Part shown: positions 11,801-22,732 of the stretch, piece after piece
Position numbering within the stretch: position 1 is the stretch's first letter
Layout of the letters: every line of letters begins with the position of its first letter
Source: Strongylocentrotus droebachiensis
Taxonomy: Eukaryota > Echinodermata > Echinoidea > Camarodonta > Strongylocentrotidae
Length of the DNA stretch: 64,000 bases
NCBI GenBank assembly: GCA_035222895.1
Contig: JAVYIG010007232.1
Coordinates: 1-64,000, forward strand
Reading direction: 5' to 3'
Notes under the pieces: generated by a model
What the model was told of the DNA's origin: nothing
The model's input: only the letters and a program-made list of their open reading frames with translations
Database searches by the model: none
Made by a program: the position numbers and the translations under genes

Positions 11801-14800
11801 GGATAATAACCAAAAATATGAATAAAGAGAATAAACATTTTAAAAGGTATTTAACAATTTTGAACTGCTTATTGAAAAATTAAACCAGAAGGGAATGGGT
11901 AGTAAGTTTACAGGAATTGAGAAGTGGGATTTAATTCCTTCACAAATATATTTGTAGTTATGATGATATTATAATTTTCAGGGTTATGTGTTACGTCGTA
12001 CAAAAAAAAAATCTATTTTTCTTGGTGAAGATAGCAATTTTGACAATTTTTCCTTTAATTCATCAGAGTTATGTAGTTAGGGCTTGGGAAGTTATAGAGT
12101 TTTTGAGAAGATTTTAGAACTGGGGATACGGTAACAGTGCATGATAGGATTATAAGTGTAGTGTTTGGTCAAGAATTGAAGTAAGGAATTCAGGGGAGTG
12201 TTTCACAAAGACTAAGATCGACTTTAAGTTCAACTTAACTATGGCAGGCCGCCATGCCACTGTTTGCCGAGTACTTTGCTCTCACCGTCATGATCTTTGG
12301 ATAATATTTTTTACTTCAATAATGAATTATCAAAATATGTAAATTCTGTAGATTTGTGACCATGATTTGTACGACGTCCCTTGATAGACAAATGGCGAAA
12401 GCAAACGATGGCACGAACAGTCTGCCATAGTTAAGTCCAACTTAAAGTCCATCTTAGTCTTTGTGAAACATTTCCCTGTTTGTGTTAGAAATTAACTGCA
12501 GAGCAATTCTCCCAAGCGCATTTGTCGTACAAACATAGAGTTATGTTAATGTTGACTGTATTCTGCTCATCTTCCAGCTCTGACCTGTGCCCAGTTCCAT
12601 CCTGACGGTCTCATCTTTGGAACCGGAACCGCAGACAGCGTCATCAAGATCTGGGATCTCAAGGAGTGTACCAACGTGGCCAATTTCCCGGGCCATTCCG
12701 GTCCCGTCACTGCTCTAGCTTTCTCTGAGAATGGTTACTACCTGGCCACCGCAGCCGACGATGCAATTGTCAAACTCTGGGATTTGCGTAAGCTGAAGAA
12801 CTTCAAGAACATCACCCTGGATGACAACTACGAGGTGTGTATTCTTGATTGGTCTGTTTGAACTGTTTGTCTAAAGCTGTGGGAAGAGCTTTTCCAGCTG
12901 GAAAGACATACATAATCAATGCAAACATTTATGAATATTCATGCTCAGTAGCAGTATATTTAAAAACATTTATGAATATTCAAGTTCGGTAGCAGTATAT
13001 TTAAAAACATTTGTGAATATTCATATTCAGTAGCACTATATTTAAACTTCTGGATTATTCATTACTTTGTATACCTATTTTCTGTTAGTTAGATAGACAG
13101 AAATGCATGGATGCCTTTTTTTGTTGAAAATATGTACTCCATTTTTAGAAAAATATAGTTGAATTTTTAATAGAAGTTTAAATTCTGGTAAAGGTGAACC
13201 AAAAATGTTGGCAATTTTCTTGTTATCCCTATTCAGAAGAATTTCATAATAGCTCTGTCACATTATAAGGATTTCTGTTGAACCGCTCCCCATATTCCAA
13301 AGATGAATAGAATAATTAGATTCATTTGAGACTTTGGACCAATTATTTTTTAAATATTTATTTATTGCAATTGTATACAAGTTTGATTATTGTTGCATGT
13401 GTTGTTGTCAGTCTAGTGTCAGTCTCCTCTGTGTGGCTTAGTATGAGCGTATGTTGTTTCATTTTGCCCCGGCATTTTGAGGGGGAAAGTTTATAGCATC
13501 ATGTACATCAGGGGTGATAGTGAGCACTAAAAAAAATAGGTTTTTTGTTTTCCCCTCAACCAACGCCCCCCTTGAGTAAAAAAAAAAAAAAAAAAAAAAA
13601 AAGGATTCGCGGGGGAAAAAATGGCATCTAACAACATTCCCCCCTTTCGAGTAAGAAAATTGGGGAAAAAATAGGGCAAAATAGGGAAGAATAGAGAAAA
13701 TATTGGTTAAAAAAAAAAAATTGAAAAAAAATCTGGATTTTTTTTTTTTTTTTTAAATCGGGAAGAAGAAAAAAAAATCGGGAAATAATCGGGAAAAATC
13801 AAAAAAAAATCAAGAAACCGATTTAAATCGGGGTTTTTATCAAGCCTGGTACATTTGTGTGAGGCTTGACAATGAAACTCATCAATCAATCATTTTGAGT
13901 GGTTTGTGGTTTGATCTCATCTTTCCATGTCAAGTTGATACGCATCCTTCCATTGAGACGTCGAGTGCCGACCCATTTGGAAATCGGTCAATCTTACTGG
14001 TACTACTTTTAATGCGGGCTAAATGTTAGTTTGGTGCGATTTACATTGAAATTATTTTTAAATGATATTAGGGTATTTTAGATACTAACTGTTTTGTTCA
14101 GTCTATGTGGATGATGGATATTTAATTCTACTTATCCATTGATCTGGGAAAAGCGCAGTATATAAATAATAATGATCTGGCCTTCGCAATTTCACCAAAG
14201 TTAACCAAATGCTTTTTTCCCCTTGTCTTATTTGAATGATTCTGCTCGAAACTTTCTTTTGATTCTCCCCTCATGAAAGTTGGTTACAGCTAGACAATTA
14301 CTCTTTCAAAAAAGGGGCTACAAACTACTCTTTTTCAAACTAGGTTTGGATGGAAATTTAAGGGTTCAAGTGCACTTGGTCCCTGTCGATACATGTATCT
14401 CAATTTTTTATTTTTTTTATTCCTCTTCCATCTTAAGATCAAATCATTGACCTTTGACCAGAGTGGTTCGTACCTAGCCGTAGCAGGCACTGATCTACGA
14501 GTGTTCCTCTGCAAACAGTGGCAGGAGCTGGCTGTCTTTACAGGTATGTATGACACAGTGGCTTCAAACTAAAAAAAAGCCTGGGTTTGGGGGAGAGAGG
14601 GGGGGGGGGGGGGGGGGGGAGGGTGGTCTGCAGGCACTTTACAAAGTTCCATAAAACCATGAGTCTAACCTGACTTGGCATTATCTGGCTGTGTGAGAAG
14701 CAGCTTCAGTACTGGGCAGGTATTCAATTCAATACTTAAAATAAGCAAGAAATTTACTAAGTAAAGCTAAGAACTTTACTTATCCTGTATTCAAATCGCA

Positions 14801-15941
14801 ATTTAGACTTTCACATACGTAAGACACAATCTAAGTAAAATACTGATAAGCATTGTGACATCACATGGTCAATCAAAAGTAATGCGCAATTAATGCGTCG
14901 CAATAAATACACGCTAATATATTTGTGTGCAGGTTATGATACTGCGTTAGAAAACCATATGCCTGCCAATCAAGGCCTCCAAAGTTTGAATTGAATACCA
15001 AAATAGGCTAAGTATTTGATCTAAGCCAAAGACTAAGTAAAATACTCATATTTCAAACCAAGCATTAAATTGAATACCGGCCCTGATCTTGTGGAGTATA
15101 GTCTCGCCTGTCAAATCCTCTTTTACTCATGATAACTGACAAGGGTTTATGCATGAAAAATACCCCCTTTTTATTGTCAAACTAAAGTCTACAGCCAGTA
15201 TTTTCTAAAGAAGACCGAGTTTAAATCTTGAATAAAGTGGGCAAGTTAGTCAACTGAAGATTGTTCACATCAAATATTGTTATAGGTAGAAGTAATGCTG
15301 TCATAAGTATGTCCTTCTGATGTAGTATGTATCGGTGTGGTCAGAATTATAACCATGCCCCTCCATTTCTTTTGGTGTTGTATATCATATTGATATGAGC
15401 ATTATGACCATGTCCTATCCATTTATTTTTGAGGTGGAATTTTTGTGTTGTATATCATACTGATGATATAATAATAATAATATATAAGATTTATAAGGCG
15501 CCAAATCCACTTGACAGTCAAATGCTCAAGGCGCAGCTTGTGCAAAAGATGAAATACATACATGATACATTTACGGTATACAAAGTGCGATAGGGAAGAT
15601 ACAGATATGAAAGGTTATGGTAATCAATTATATGCATCATAACCATGCCCCATCTTCTCGTTTTTGTGTTGTTTTTCATACTGATAATACGCATTATAAC
15701 CATGTCCCATCCATCCATTTTTGTGTTGTATATCATACCGACGTAAGCAATATAACCATGCCCCATCTACTCATTTTCGTGTTATATATCATACCGATGC
15801 TAGCATTATAACCATGTCCCATCCATTCACTTTTGTGTTGTAGATCACACCAGCATGACGACTGGAGTACGTTTTGGACAGCACTCATCATTCTTGGCAT
15901 CCTCCAGCATGGATAGAAGTCTCAAGTTCTACAACCTTTAA
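5667..15941 (+). CDS. PRPF19: PRPF19 (pre-mRNA-processing factor 19), exons for the C-terminal three quarters
   Basis: Prp19 is an E3 ubiquitin ligase and scaffold of the NineTeen Complex; it activates the spliceosome in the nucleus and takes part in the DNA damage response. Eight exons join in frame (149, 117, 76, 110, 226, 257, 106 and 98 coding nt) into about 379 residues, from a linker (ALATLKPQ...MTEDIIQK) through [13 protein letters not shown] to seven WD40 repeats: blades start near residues 94, 138, 180, 227, 263, 313 and 348 of the fragment, with marks such as [21 protein letters not shown] and [10 protein letters not shown] at the end. Animal Prp19 is about 500 residues, so about 125-135 residues (U-box, coiled coil) are missing; their exons must lie upstream of the window or in unassembled sequence. 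All introns are GT-AG. It is a normal orthologue as far as visible. Confidence 0.97.
5826..6122 (-). mobile_element. Non-LTR retrotransposon, reverse transcriptase C-terminal fragment
   Basis: A 98-codon minus-strand frame encodes the tail typical of LINE endonuclease/reverse-transcriptase proteins: [10 protein letters not shown], then [20 protein letters not shown] and NVKNWSGL. Only the far C-terminus is present, as expected of a 5'-truncated insertion. It starts 10 bp after PRPF19 exon a, in antisense orientation. Confidence 0.85.
6123..7184. other. PRPF19 intron, no feature recognised
   Basis: AT-rich intronic DNA. No splice-bounded coding segment or terminal repeats found. Confidence 0.5.
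7185..7497 (-). mobile_element. tRNA-derived SINE in a PRPF19 intron
   Basis: On the minus strand the head (about 7420-7497) has an A-box-like TGGACGAGTGG and a B-box-like TTTCAAGTCC. The body contains ACCCAGGTG and GGGTACCCGGTAGGA, shared with the second copy at 46.9 kb. It is diverged and not a tRNA gene. Confidence 0.75.
7690..7806 (+). CDS. PRPF19: PRPF19 exon b (RKKRGKKVP linker)
   Basis: It covers 39 complete codons between CACTTCCAG and GTGAGT, starting [18 protein letters not shown]. The basic stretch before the WD40 domain is typical of the family. Phase 0 at both ends. Confidence 0.95.
8812..8887 (+). CDS. PRPF19: PRPF19 exon c (start of WD40 domain)
   Basis: It lies between TTTCTACATAG and GTAAGT and encodes [15 protein letters not shown], the first strand of the propeller. 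It ends one base into a Gly codon (phase 1). Confidence 0.95.
9051..9318. mobile_element. GTTTCACAAAG-type MITE, subfamily A
   Basis: The ends are GATGTTTCACAAAGACTAAG and CTTAGTCTTTGTGAGACAC, with AAGTTGGACTTAA and TTAAGTCCAACTT inside as further inverted repeat. It shares its interior (GGGACGTACAAATCATGGTC) in inverse orientation with the copy at 12.2 kb. It lies in the PRPF19 intron after exon c. Confidence 0.8.
10108..10217 (+). CDS. PRPF19: PRPF19 exon d (WD40 repeats 1-2)
   Basis: It lies between TTCCTTGTAG and GTACGA and encodes [13 protein letters not shown] and [17 protein letters not shown]. It starts in phase 1 and ends in phase 0. Confidence 0.95.
10608..10833 (+). CDS. PRPF19: PRPF19 exon e (WD40 repeats 2-3)
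   Basis: It lies between TTTCCTTGCAG and GTAAGA and encodes [26 protein letters not shown] and [16 protein letters not shown]. It ends in phase 1. Confidence 0.95.
12191..12478. mobile_element. GTTTCACAAAG-type MITE, subfamily A, inverted
   Basis: The ends are CAGGGGAGTGTTTCACAAAG and CTTTGTGAAACATTTCCCTG. The interior is the reverse complement of the 9.05-kb copy. It ends 99 bp before PRPF19 exon f. Confidence 0.8.
12578..12834 (+). CDS. PRPF19: PRPF19 exon f (WD40 repeats 4-5)
   Basis: It lies between CATCTTCCAG and GTGTGT and encodes [20 protein letters not shown], then [20 protein letters not shown] and [16 protein letters not shown] ends only 99 bp upstream of this acceptor. Confidence 0.96.
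12922..13045. repeat. 41-bp tandem repeat, 3 copies
   Basis: AACATTTATGAATATTCA followed by CAGTAGCAGTATATTTAAA recurs at 12924, 12965 and 13006. It lies 90 bp after PRPF19 exon f. Confidence 0.85.
13509..13848. mobile_element. A-rich element with CAGG...CCTG ends and a 6-bp duplication
   Basis: It begins CAGGGGTGATAGTGAGCAC and ends TATCAAGCCTG, an imperfect 11-bp inverted repeat. GTACAT flanks it on both sides (13503-13508, 13849-13854), consistent with a target duplication. The interior is degenerate A- and G-rich. A second copy lies at 24.13 kb. hAT-like ends are possible, but the 6-bp duplication does not settle it. Confidence 0.65.
14438..14543 (+). CDS. PRPF19: PRPF19 exon g (WD40 repeat 6)
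   Basis: It lies between CTTCCATCTTAAG and GTATGT and encodes [20 protein letters not shown] and [11 protein letters not shown]. It ends in phase 1. Confidence 0.95.
14714..15083. mobile_element. MITE in the last-but-one PRPF19 intron region
   Basis: The ends GGGCAGGTATTCAATTCAAT and ATTAAATTGAATACCGGCCC are inverted. Related words (CTAAGTAAA, TTTACTTAG types) are scattered inside. No coding capacity. Confidence 0.65.
15360..15845. repeat. 56-57-bp tandem array ending at the PRPF19 exon h acceptor
   Basis: TTTTGTGTTGTATATCATAC and ATAACCATG(T/C)CCCATC recur; GTGTTG anchors at 15666, 15723, 15779 and 15835 are 56-57 bp apart, with two further units at about 15370-15460. A foreign stretch of about 170 bp (15462-15635, with TTATAAGGCGCC words) separates the groups. 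The last unit supplies the pyrimidine tract and AG of exon h. Confidence 0.85.
15844..15941 (+). CDS. PRPF19: PRPF19 exon h (WD40 repeat 7 and stop)
   Basis: The acceptor is TTTTGTGTTGTAG before 15844; the coding part ends in TAA at 15939-15941 after [10 protein letters not shown]. The acceptor and first few exon bases are the last unit of an intronic 56-57-bp tandem array. In earlier units the base matching the G of the AG is T. Confidence 0.96.
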
Positions 15942-16178
15942 GCTACATTCACACACATCACATTAAACACACCAACAGAACGTACTAGTATCTGTTACTA
16001 CACAGTATAATACCAGTTTCAGGCAGGATTATTTTGTTGTAAGAACAGTGCCCACTTTTGAAATCTTGTGTTCTCTATGAAGTTTAATGTGAAGCATCCA
16101 TCAATCTGCCAAGCTAATACGTTTTTTTCTGGTACTCTATACAGATGGATATTTGCTTTAAATTTGTTACTCATTGTA
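15942..16178 (+). other. Probable PRPF19 3' UTR
   Basis: It follows the TAA directly. ATTAAA at 15962-15967 is the nearest poly(A)-signal-like word but only 21 nt after the stop; AATAAA at 17289-17294 is another option. The true end cannot be fixed from sequence. Confidence 0.5.
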
Positions 16179-16646
16179 ATTCTCGCTACCCTAAATAGGT
16201 ACGAAAATCTCGAAATTCGCGAGACGAGGTAATTTTCACTCTCTCGGGTCGTCACTAAAACTTCCGGCATAGAGTCCCATCCCAAGTCACGGCCTTCATC
16301 CACCCCCATTTTTCAGGGTTCTTACGCTTGGAATCATGAGCCCAGCACTGTGCAGCCTCACAAAAGAAAACCATCGTCACTGATGTCAAAAGACGCAAAA
16401 AACAACGAACGAAATGTTCAAATAAACGTTGAAATATTTGCGAAAAAAAAACAAGACCGAGCAGACGACATATTCGGTGCATACACGTTGTGTGGCGACG
16501 GCGTTTTACGTTTGCGCTATCGCGCCTAGTAATATAGCGCCTGCACAGGAAGCTGTAATGTCGAAAAAGATATCCCATAATGCAATGCGCGTTTTCAGGA
16601 TTTTCCCCGGATCTCGGCAGAATCGCTATTTGGGGTAGCGAGAATT
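16179..16646. mobile_element. CpG-richer element with 20-bp terminal inverted repeats
   Basis: AATTCTCGCTACCCTAAATA at 16179 and TATTTGGGGTAGCGAGAATT ending at 16646 are inverted with one mismatch. The interior is GC- and CpG-richer than its flanks. Minus-strand frames of 96 and 154 codons overlap it but cross the ends and show no recognised domain. Confidence 0.6.
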
Positions 16647-16649
16647 GAA

Positions 16650-17948
16650 TAGAGGAGGATTTTGAAAAGAGATTCGTTGTATCATATCCTATTTTTATTA
16701 CAACTAACTCTAGTTTCAATGTAAGAAATCATACATGTGTATAAGAAGGAAGCCAATTTTTTTTGTAATTGAATGTGTTAGGGGGTTCTTATTTGTTTTA
16801 TGCTACCAAGAGTTCAGTAAATATTCTTTGGGGCTATTTGGTAGAAACTGCTGCTTTTTTTCAATTAAATGTTGGAAAGGCTTCCAAATTTGTACTGTAT
16901 ATCATACGGTTATAAAAGCTGGTCAACATACAGCTGGTCTCATTCAAGTCCAGTAATTACACATTGTTTTGTTGAATCAAATGGCTAGGCTACATTTAAC
17001 TACAAAAACAGAGACTTTCTTGTGTTTTGTACAAATTGTACCTCATGTACAATTTGTTTCTTTGGGAGACCACCTGTATTCTTTAAAAAAAAAAGGATAA
17101 CAAATAGATAACAGTAGTCATTATACACTTGTGCACATGATAAAGTATACAAATAATACACAGCAGTGAGAGCATTAGTATGAATTACCCACACAAGGTA
17201 CCTTTGGAACAGTCTAACATGCCCGAGGCGGTAGCCAAGGGTGTTTGGACTTGAAGGTACCGAGTGAGGGTAATTTTACTAATGCCCGAATAAAATGATG
17301 TGTATTATTTGTTTTAAAAATTATGTTTTATAACATGATTTTACTAATGACCGGTCATAAGTATTTACTAATGACCGGTCATTAGTACAATTACGTGTCG
17401 GGCAAAATAAATGCCTGATCACGTGTACGCTCTCGACCAATCATTTGATTAGGATCCGCTTCATCGTCTTACAAACGATTATATTACTTGCTTCATACTA
17501 CAGTCTATATTTATTACATAGGCTATTTCTAGGTAAAGCAAATATGGGGATATATGCTCCCATCAGCAAGAACAATACCTTTTGCACAGGTATGTTTGGG
17601 GAAGTATCAAATACAATCTGCATACTATCAGCAAACATTTTATATGCTCGCTATAAACTGTACGTTGCCAATTTGCTCGTGATTGAATGAGGTCACCTGA
17701 GTTAATATTATTCTTCGTTATGGGCAACTATGAAATAGAATTGTGTATCTGTAAATATGAATTCAATCAGCTTTTTTTTTTTCTTTCAAGCCTTTTCCTA
17801 ATCAATGCAGTTGATTGCCAATAATTTTGTACTACCTTGTATAATTAGCTTAGACATTTTTCTTTACTCGATAATGGTAAAATTATTTTTCTATGATTGT
17901 AGTGACTTGTTTATCACTAGTACTTGTGTATTCTCATTCCACCACTAC
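16650..17948. other. Non-coding stretch downstream of PRPF19
   Basis: No gene seen. Palindromic ATGACCGGTCAT occurs twice (about 17348 and 17374) near inverted ACTAATG/CATTAGT words, a probable element remnant. A short splice-bounded open segment (17525-17581) is too short to call. Confidence 0.4.
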
Positions 17949-17949
17949 A

Positions 17950-18223
17950 TAGAGTGGTAAAGTGTGATGTCATCAAAAATCTATTTTTAGAATTTCTCAA
18001 CTTTTTCTTCATTTTCTGAAAGAGCATAAAAATAATGTCCAAATGTCAAAAACCAGTTACAAAGGTCAAGTATTGGCTGAGATATGACCATCTGAATGAA
18101 TAGATTTCCTATAGGAGCTCAGTGTTATATTTCTCTGGCTCATAGCTCTTTTGGAAAATGAAGAAAAAATAGAATAGAATAGAATAGAATAGATTTTTAT
18201 GATGTCACAGCTTCGGTACTCTA
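17950..18223. mobile_element. Probable MITE
   Basis: TAGAGTGGTAAAGTGTGATG at the left and an inverse ending CATCACAG..GTACTCTA type at the right (ATGATGTCACAGCTTCGGTA then CTCTA) give imperfect inverted ends; AAAATCTATTTT and AATAGATTTTTAT extend them. A GAATA pentamer repeat lies near the right end. Confidence 0.5.
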
Positions 18224-18999
18224 TTACTAAAGTCATCGAAGATTGATTGGATTGCTCAGAGGAGGGAGGAGCTGTTTGTTTGTATAATTAGTGATGAACA
18301 AACAAGATCATGCACTGGTCTTGTATTTCATCATCAAAATTTGAAATTTAAATTACATGGATACACCATGCAAAACGAGTATTAACCATGTATCATTTTT
18401 AATAAAGTTGTTAAAAGATTATTGTAGATTCTAGCGTTTTTATAGATCACAATGATTCACTCATTTCTTCTGTGGGATTAAAAGGCCTGTGCCCATCTTG
18501 GTAATGACAAAATGACAACCAAAATGTTTTAGATAAAGGTCATGTCAAGATTCATATATTGCTGTATCTTCTGGGGATATGCTGGACATTCATTCTTTTA
18601 GTTTATAATGAATTAGTTCAGTCAGATATTGAACACATTTCTTAAATGTTGATTGAAGCGGATGCATATTTCTATTTTTCTTGTGTTCATATTTTGTTGT
18701 TGTTCTGTTTGTAAAATGAAAATAGTCTTGTGTTTTAAGAAACCAACATCACACAAGTCCACTGTTCTTAAATACAGTTCCACAACAATTGCTGCAGAAC
18801 AGATTTTGTGTAATCCATGTTTCTGTTTTGGGGCAATCTCATAAAGAAAGGCAGAGAATCTGTACTTGTCAGTAATTTATGCTCTACTACAAAATACATG
18901 TGATAATACAGAGCACGTTTTACATAGTTTCACTTAACTTTTTGTAGTTTGTGTAAAGACTTTTAACCAGAGCCGTTGGTTTATGTTAATTAAAGGTCT
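18224..18999. other. Non-coding stretch, nothing recognised
   Basis: AT-rich; no exon, RNA gene or terminal repeats seen. Confidence 0.4.
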
Positions 19000-19400
19000 C
19001 TGGCAACATACATATAGGGGGGGGGGGGGGGCTAAAAATATCAATTTTGATAGATTGTTGTGAAGGTATACCGCTGACTTGAAGAAAATGTTGTGTATAT
19101 AAATTTTTGGATCCTAGTATTAATAAAGTGCATTTTCATTGACTTGCATCATTCAAACTCCACTTTATTAAGTTGTCTGTTTCTGTTCATTAACATCCTC
19201 GGACAACATACATATAGATAAAATAATAATGTGAGGGTTGGGGCTGAGGGCGTGGTGGGCTAAAAATAAAAATGTATATAGATTGCCATCATGGTGTACC
19301 ACTGACATATATATAAATGTTAGGAATCTTGTATTAAAAAGTGCATTTTCATTGACTTGCATCATTCAAACTACTTTTTCCTAACTTGTTTGTTTCTGAT
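19000..19400. repeat. Diverged tandem duplication of about 200-213 bp
   Basis: CAACATACATATAG (19004 and 19204) and CATTTTCATTGACTTGCATC (19131 and 19344) recur in order. The first copy carries a poly-G run of about 13. Confidence 0.8.
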
Positions 19401-20250
19401 GACTTAAGATACTATTTGAAATACGCACTCAGAACACAAACTGCTGAGGTAGAATGATATCATTGGGATGTGGAGCTAGTAAATGCACATACCATATTTA
19501 TGAGGCCTAATGTTCGCTAAAGTTCACTCCGATAGTAAAAAAAAAAAAAAAAAAAATTAACAAACATCACTATACTTTTGCGTTCCAACATTTCTAAGAA
19601 AGTCTTCTTTTAAGTTTGATTTTGCAAACTCAAAAGGTTGAGGCGATAGAAACCTCGTCACACAAAATAATAAACCATGAGATAAAGAGTATTTGTTAAT
19701 TTTTAAAAATTTCCTTGGCAAGAATGTAAAGAGAGAAATGCCCAGGGAGAAATATTTCATTCATCCTCTTCAATGTTAAATCTATGAAAATATGAGTGAT
19801 TTGTGTATTTCCTAACCTTGTATTTGCATGTTAGATGATGGTATGTTCATACCTTTTAGATAAAGGAGTACACATTTCATATTGGCTATTTATATCACAG
19901 AAGGTAAACCAATATCACATGTCAGAACTTGGGAAAGAAACCTACAAAGAAATCTAAAAATAAAATGAATACTTTCAAAAGTTGCCATTCATTGACATGA
20001 AATTGTTTTAATACCGAAATTCAACAGAGAAATGAAAATGAAATTCACATCATAAATATAGTTATGTTACATTTTTATAAAAAGAAAAAAACGTTATATA
20101 CATTTAGACCTGTTTACCGGAAGATTAAATACTGCTAATACAATAATAACAATTGAAATATGTATAGCTAAAAAATAGTCTCTTCACAACTTCTACCATA
20201 AAAAATCTTCTTTCTAGAGGAACTGCTGTTAAAGATTGATCACATTCTAT

Positions 20251-20552
20251 AGGCCTGTTTTCATCAGCTCGAGTTTGCCAAATAACCCACTATTTTCAGA
20301 CTCGGGGGGGGGGGGGGGGGGATATTATCCCGAAGCTCAAAATTGCGTCCTCACCAGACCGATACCGTCATCACAAACTAGCTCGGACAGGCACAAATTA
20401 ACCCGCTTTTTCCCAAATAGCTGGATATTTCGGAAACAAGAACACAATTTCTCGGGATATTTCCTTGACCATGGCAAATGTCCAGCTATTTGCGATCGGG
20501 ATAGTTAAAATAGCGGGTTATTTTGCAAACTCGAGCTGATGATGACAGGCCT
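20251..20552. mobile_element. Modular fold-back element, copy 1
   Basis: The ends AGGCCTGTTTTCATCAGCTC and GAGCTGATGATGACAGGCCT are inverted, and the inversion continues through GAGTTTGCCAAATAACCC. Internal words AGCTGGATATTT, GATCGGGATA and ATTATCCCG recur in both orientations. A poly-G run of about 17 interrupts the left arm. No coding capacity. Confidence 0.8.
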
Positions 20553-21005
20553 GTTCTGGATCTCATCCGAGGAGTTGGCAACATGATACTCTGGTGGTAA
20601 ACCATGTTCAGGCCATGTTATATATGGAGCCTGAAGGGCACTTACTCTGTCATTTACAGACAATTACCGGTAGCACTCTCTTGACTCTGCACAGATGAGT
20701 TATTATTGTTGGCAAAAGCCTGATTAGATTCAAAATTATTACTTTTCAAAAAAGTACTGACGAGCCTCATGGAAGCTTAGTTCCTGCAACTTGAGTGTTT
20801 TTTTTTAAAACATGACACAGTACAAAGCCTATGTAAATTTATGTAAATTTAAAAGAAAAATGCTGCACCAACATGAAAACATTTTCAGGTGTAATTGGAT
20901 TTCATGTGGAGGTGAAGGAGAAAATGTGTGCAAAAAAACAACACCTGTGGGCAAAAATGTAATAATCTTTGTGTTACAAGATACACAAGGTGTGAAGCAC
21001 ATTAC

Positions 21006-21305
21006 TGGGGGCGTTTCATAAAGATCTTAGGTTGAACTTAACTCTACGGAGATTATGGAGAGCCATTTGTAGCCTTAAAATAAAATATATTCAAAAGCAA
21101 AAAAGCAAGTATTTTAGACTTTTCATATATTCCACATCAAGAACATGAATCTCCATGATAATAGAAAATATGAATGCTTTGAATCAACATTTTATGCCTT
21201 TTAAAATCACTTTTACAAAATATTTTCAAAGACGCTAACAGCTTTCCATAATTGTTAAGTCCCACTTAGAATTAAGTTAGACTTAGGATCTTTGTAAAAC
21301 ACCAC
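21006..21305. mobile_element. GTTTCACAAAG-type MITE, subfamily B, inverted
   Basis: The ends are GGGGCGTTTCATAAAGATCT and GGATCTTTGTAAAACACC. The interior (GGAGAGCCATTTGTAGCC...) is the reverse complement of the copies at 29.5 and 49.3 kb. Confidence 0.8.
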
Positions 21306-22096
21306 AGGTATACTCCACTAACTTCATTTGCTACAGCTTAGTTTTAGGAGTTTTCCAATTCCAAAATAAAAATGGGCTTTAATAGGATAAATAATCTGAT
21401 GACCCTTGTGCAATGAGGTATTTAAAATTAATATTTTGTTACAAAAAGTTTGTTACTGTTTTGTATTGGAATAGGGAATTGCTGAATACTTTCACAGGAG
21501 GAGTACATGAAATTATATAAATAAGAAACAAAAAATGATGATTATCTTCTTCATCATATCTAATGAATACACATGTAATACAATATTCTAACTTCTTTCT
21601 GTGAAAACAAAACATACTTTGCAAAACATAACAATTATGTTCAGCAATTCGTGGTTAAAGTTACTTGGACACTGATTCACATTGACACTTAAGGGTAAAA
21701 TATACCATGCATAATTTCCTATTCTCTACATAATTCATAGACAATGAAAGTCAAACGGCAATTGGCTAAATTAACATGGAAGTCACAAAATAAACAAAAT
21801 ATACAGGTAATGCATAATTAGAAAAGTTATAACTGTATCCCTCTAAGAAATAATATGTACAACTAAAAACTGTGATATTTACATTAATCTCTGAACTTCA
21901 GTTAAATAATTGGCCTGAAAAGGAAGAAGAAATCTAACTGAATGAGTTGCATATGAAAATTAGTTAATATATCTTACTCACAAGTGTTCCGAATATGAAC
22001 ATATAAATTCTTTAATCGTTGAATTAGGTGACCAAATTAAAGGAATCATCCTCAAAAACACAAACAAACAAACAAAAATTATGTTACGAGGCTTAA

Positions 22097-22479
22097 AGAT
22101 AAACTTTAGTACTGGTAATGCGATTGCATTGTGAAAGAAAAGGTGTGGAAAGGATCAGAAACAGTTGATCATGTAGCATGTAAGTATTGGTGTGCACTGC
22201 AAGGTTCTGGAGTCATCAAAATCATAATAAATTTGACCGAGTCTTGGTAAAGTAACAAGCACATACATAGAAAGCTATGTATGGGACAACACGCATGGTG
22301 TCGGGGTTGGTACTACCTTGATTCCTTGTCTTTCTATGCTCATTACTCAGCCAGTATACATTTTCTTCCAAAATTGTTTGGCACATGTCATTTATTTGTA
22401 ATCTTGAACATTCAGTGTAAGTTTCGTTTGATTCTGTGAGAAATAATTTCCTTTTTTTTACCAGTACTGGAGTTAATCT
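22097..22479. mobile_element. TTAA-flanked MITE, AGAT family
   Basis: TTAA at 22093-22096 and 22480-22483 flanks a 383-bp element with inverted ends AGATAAACTTTAGTACTGGTAA and TTACCAGTACTGGAGTTAATCT types. Interior words GCGATTGCATTGTGAAAGAA and CAAGGTTCTGGAGTCATCAA are shared with the copies at 47.3 and 63.7 kb. A TTAA duplication is typical of piggyBac and Kolobok transposases. Confidence 0.8.
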
Positions 22480-22642
22480 TTAAGAGATGGACCAGAAGTA
22501 AGTCTAGAATCGTTCAAGTTTTAATTTCTTGATGGCCATAAGACCAGTCCTGTATCGCTGCAGAGGAGTATGTATCATCGGAAGACCAGAAGGGTGATTG
22601 GAAGAACTGTCTTGGATCTCGGAGAAGAGGAAACTAGAAGAC

Positions 22643-22732
22643 CTATCCTGATTCTTTGCTTGTCAGTGGAGATGCAAGTTGATCAAGATGATCTCTAGAC
22701 ATCAGGGATGACGACTTCTTTGAACGACCGAG
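22643..22732 (-). CDS. Candidate terminal exon, minus strand
   Basis: The acceptor, read on the minus strand, is strong (CTTTTTTTGTATCTTTTCAG). In phase 0 the exon is open for 29 codons (LGRSKKSSSLMSRDHLDQLA...KESG) to TAG. In phase 1 it would encode a shorter tail, RSFKEVVIPDV; the phase-1 reading would fit after the exon at 38125-38250. The product is not recognised. Without a donor to constrain it, a chance match is possible. Confidence 0.4.
   Translation of the reverse strand, partial: LGRSKKSSSLMSRDHLDQLASPLTSKESG

Noticed and set aside
16255-16719. 154-codon minus-strand frame with a Cys-rich start (CEAAQC)
   Set aside because: Considered as a THAP-like zinc finger, but the spacing and later Cys/His are absent and the frame spans the end of a repeat element.
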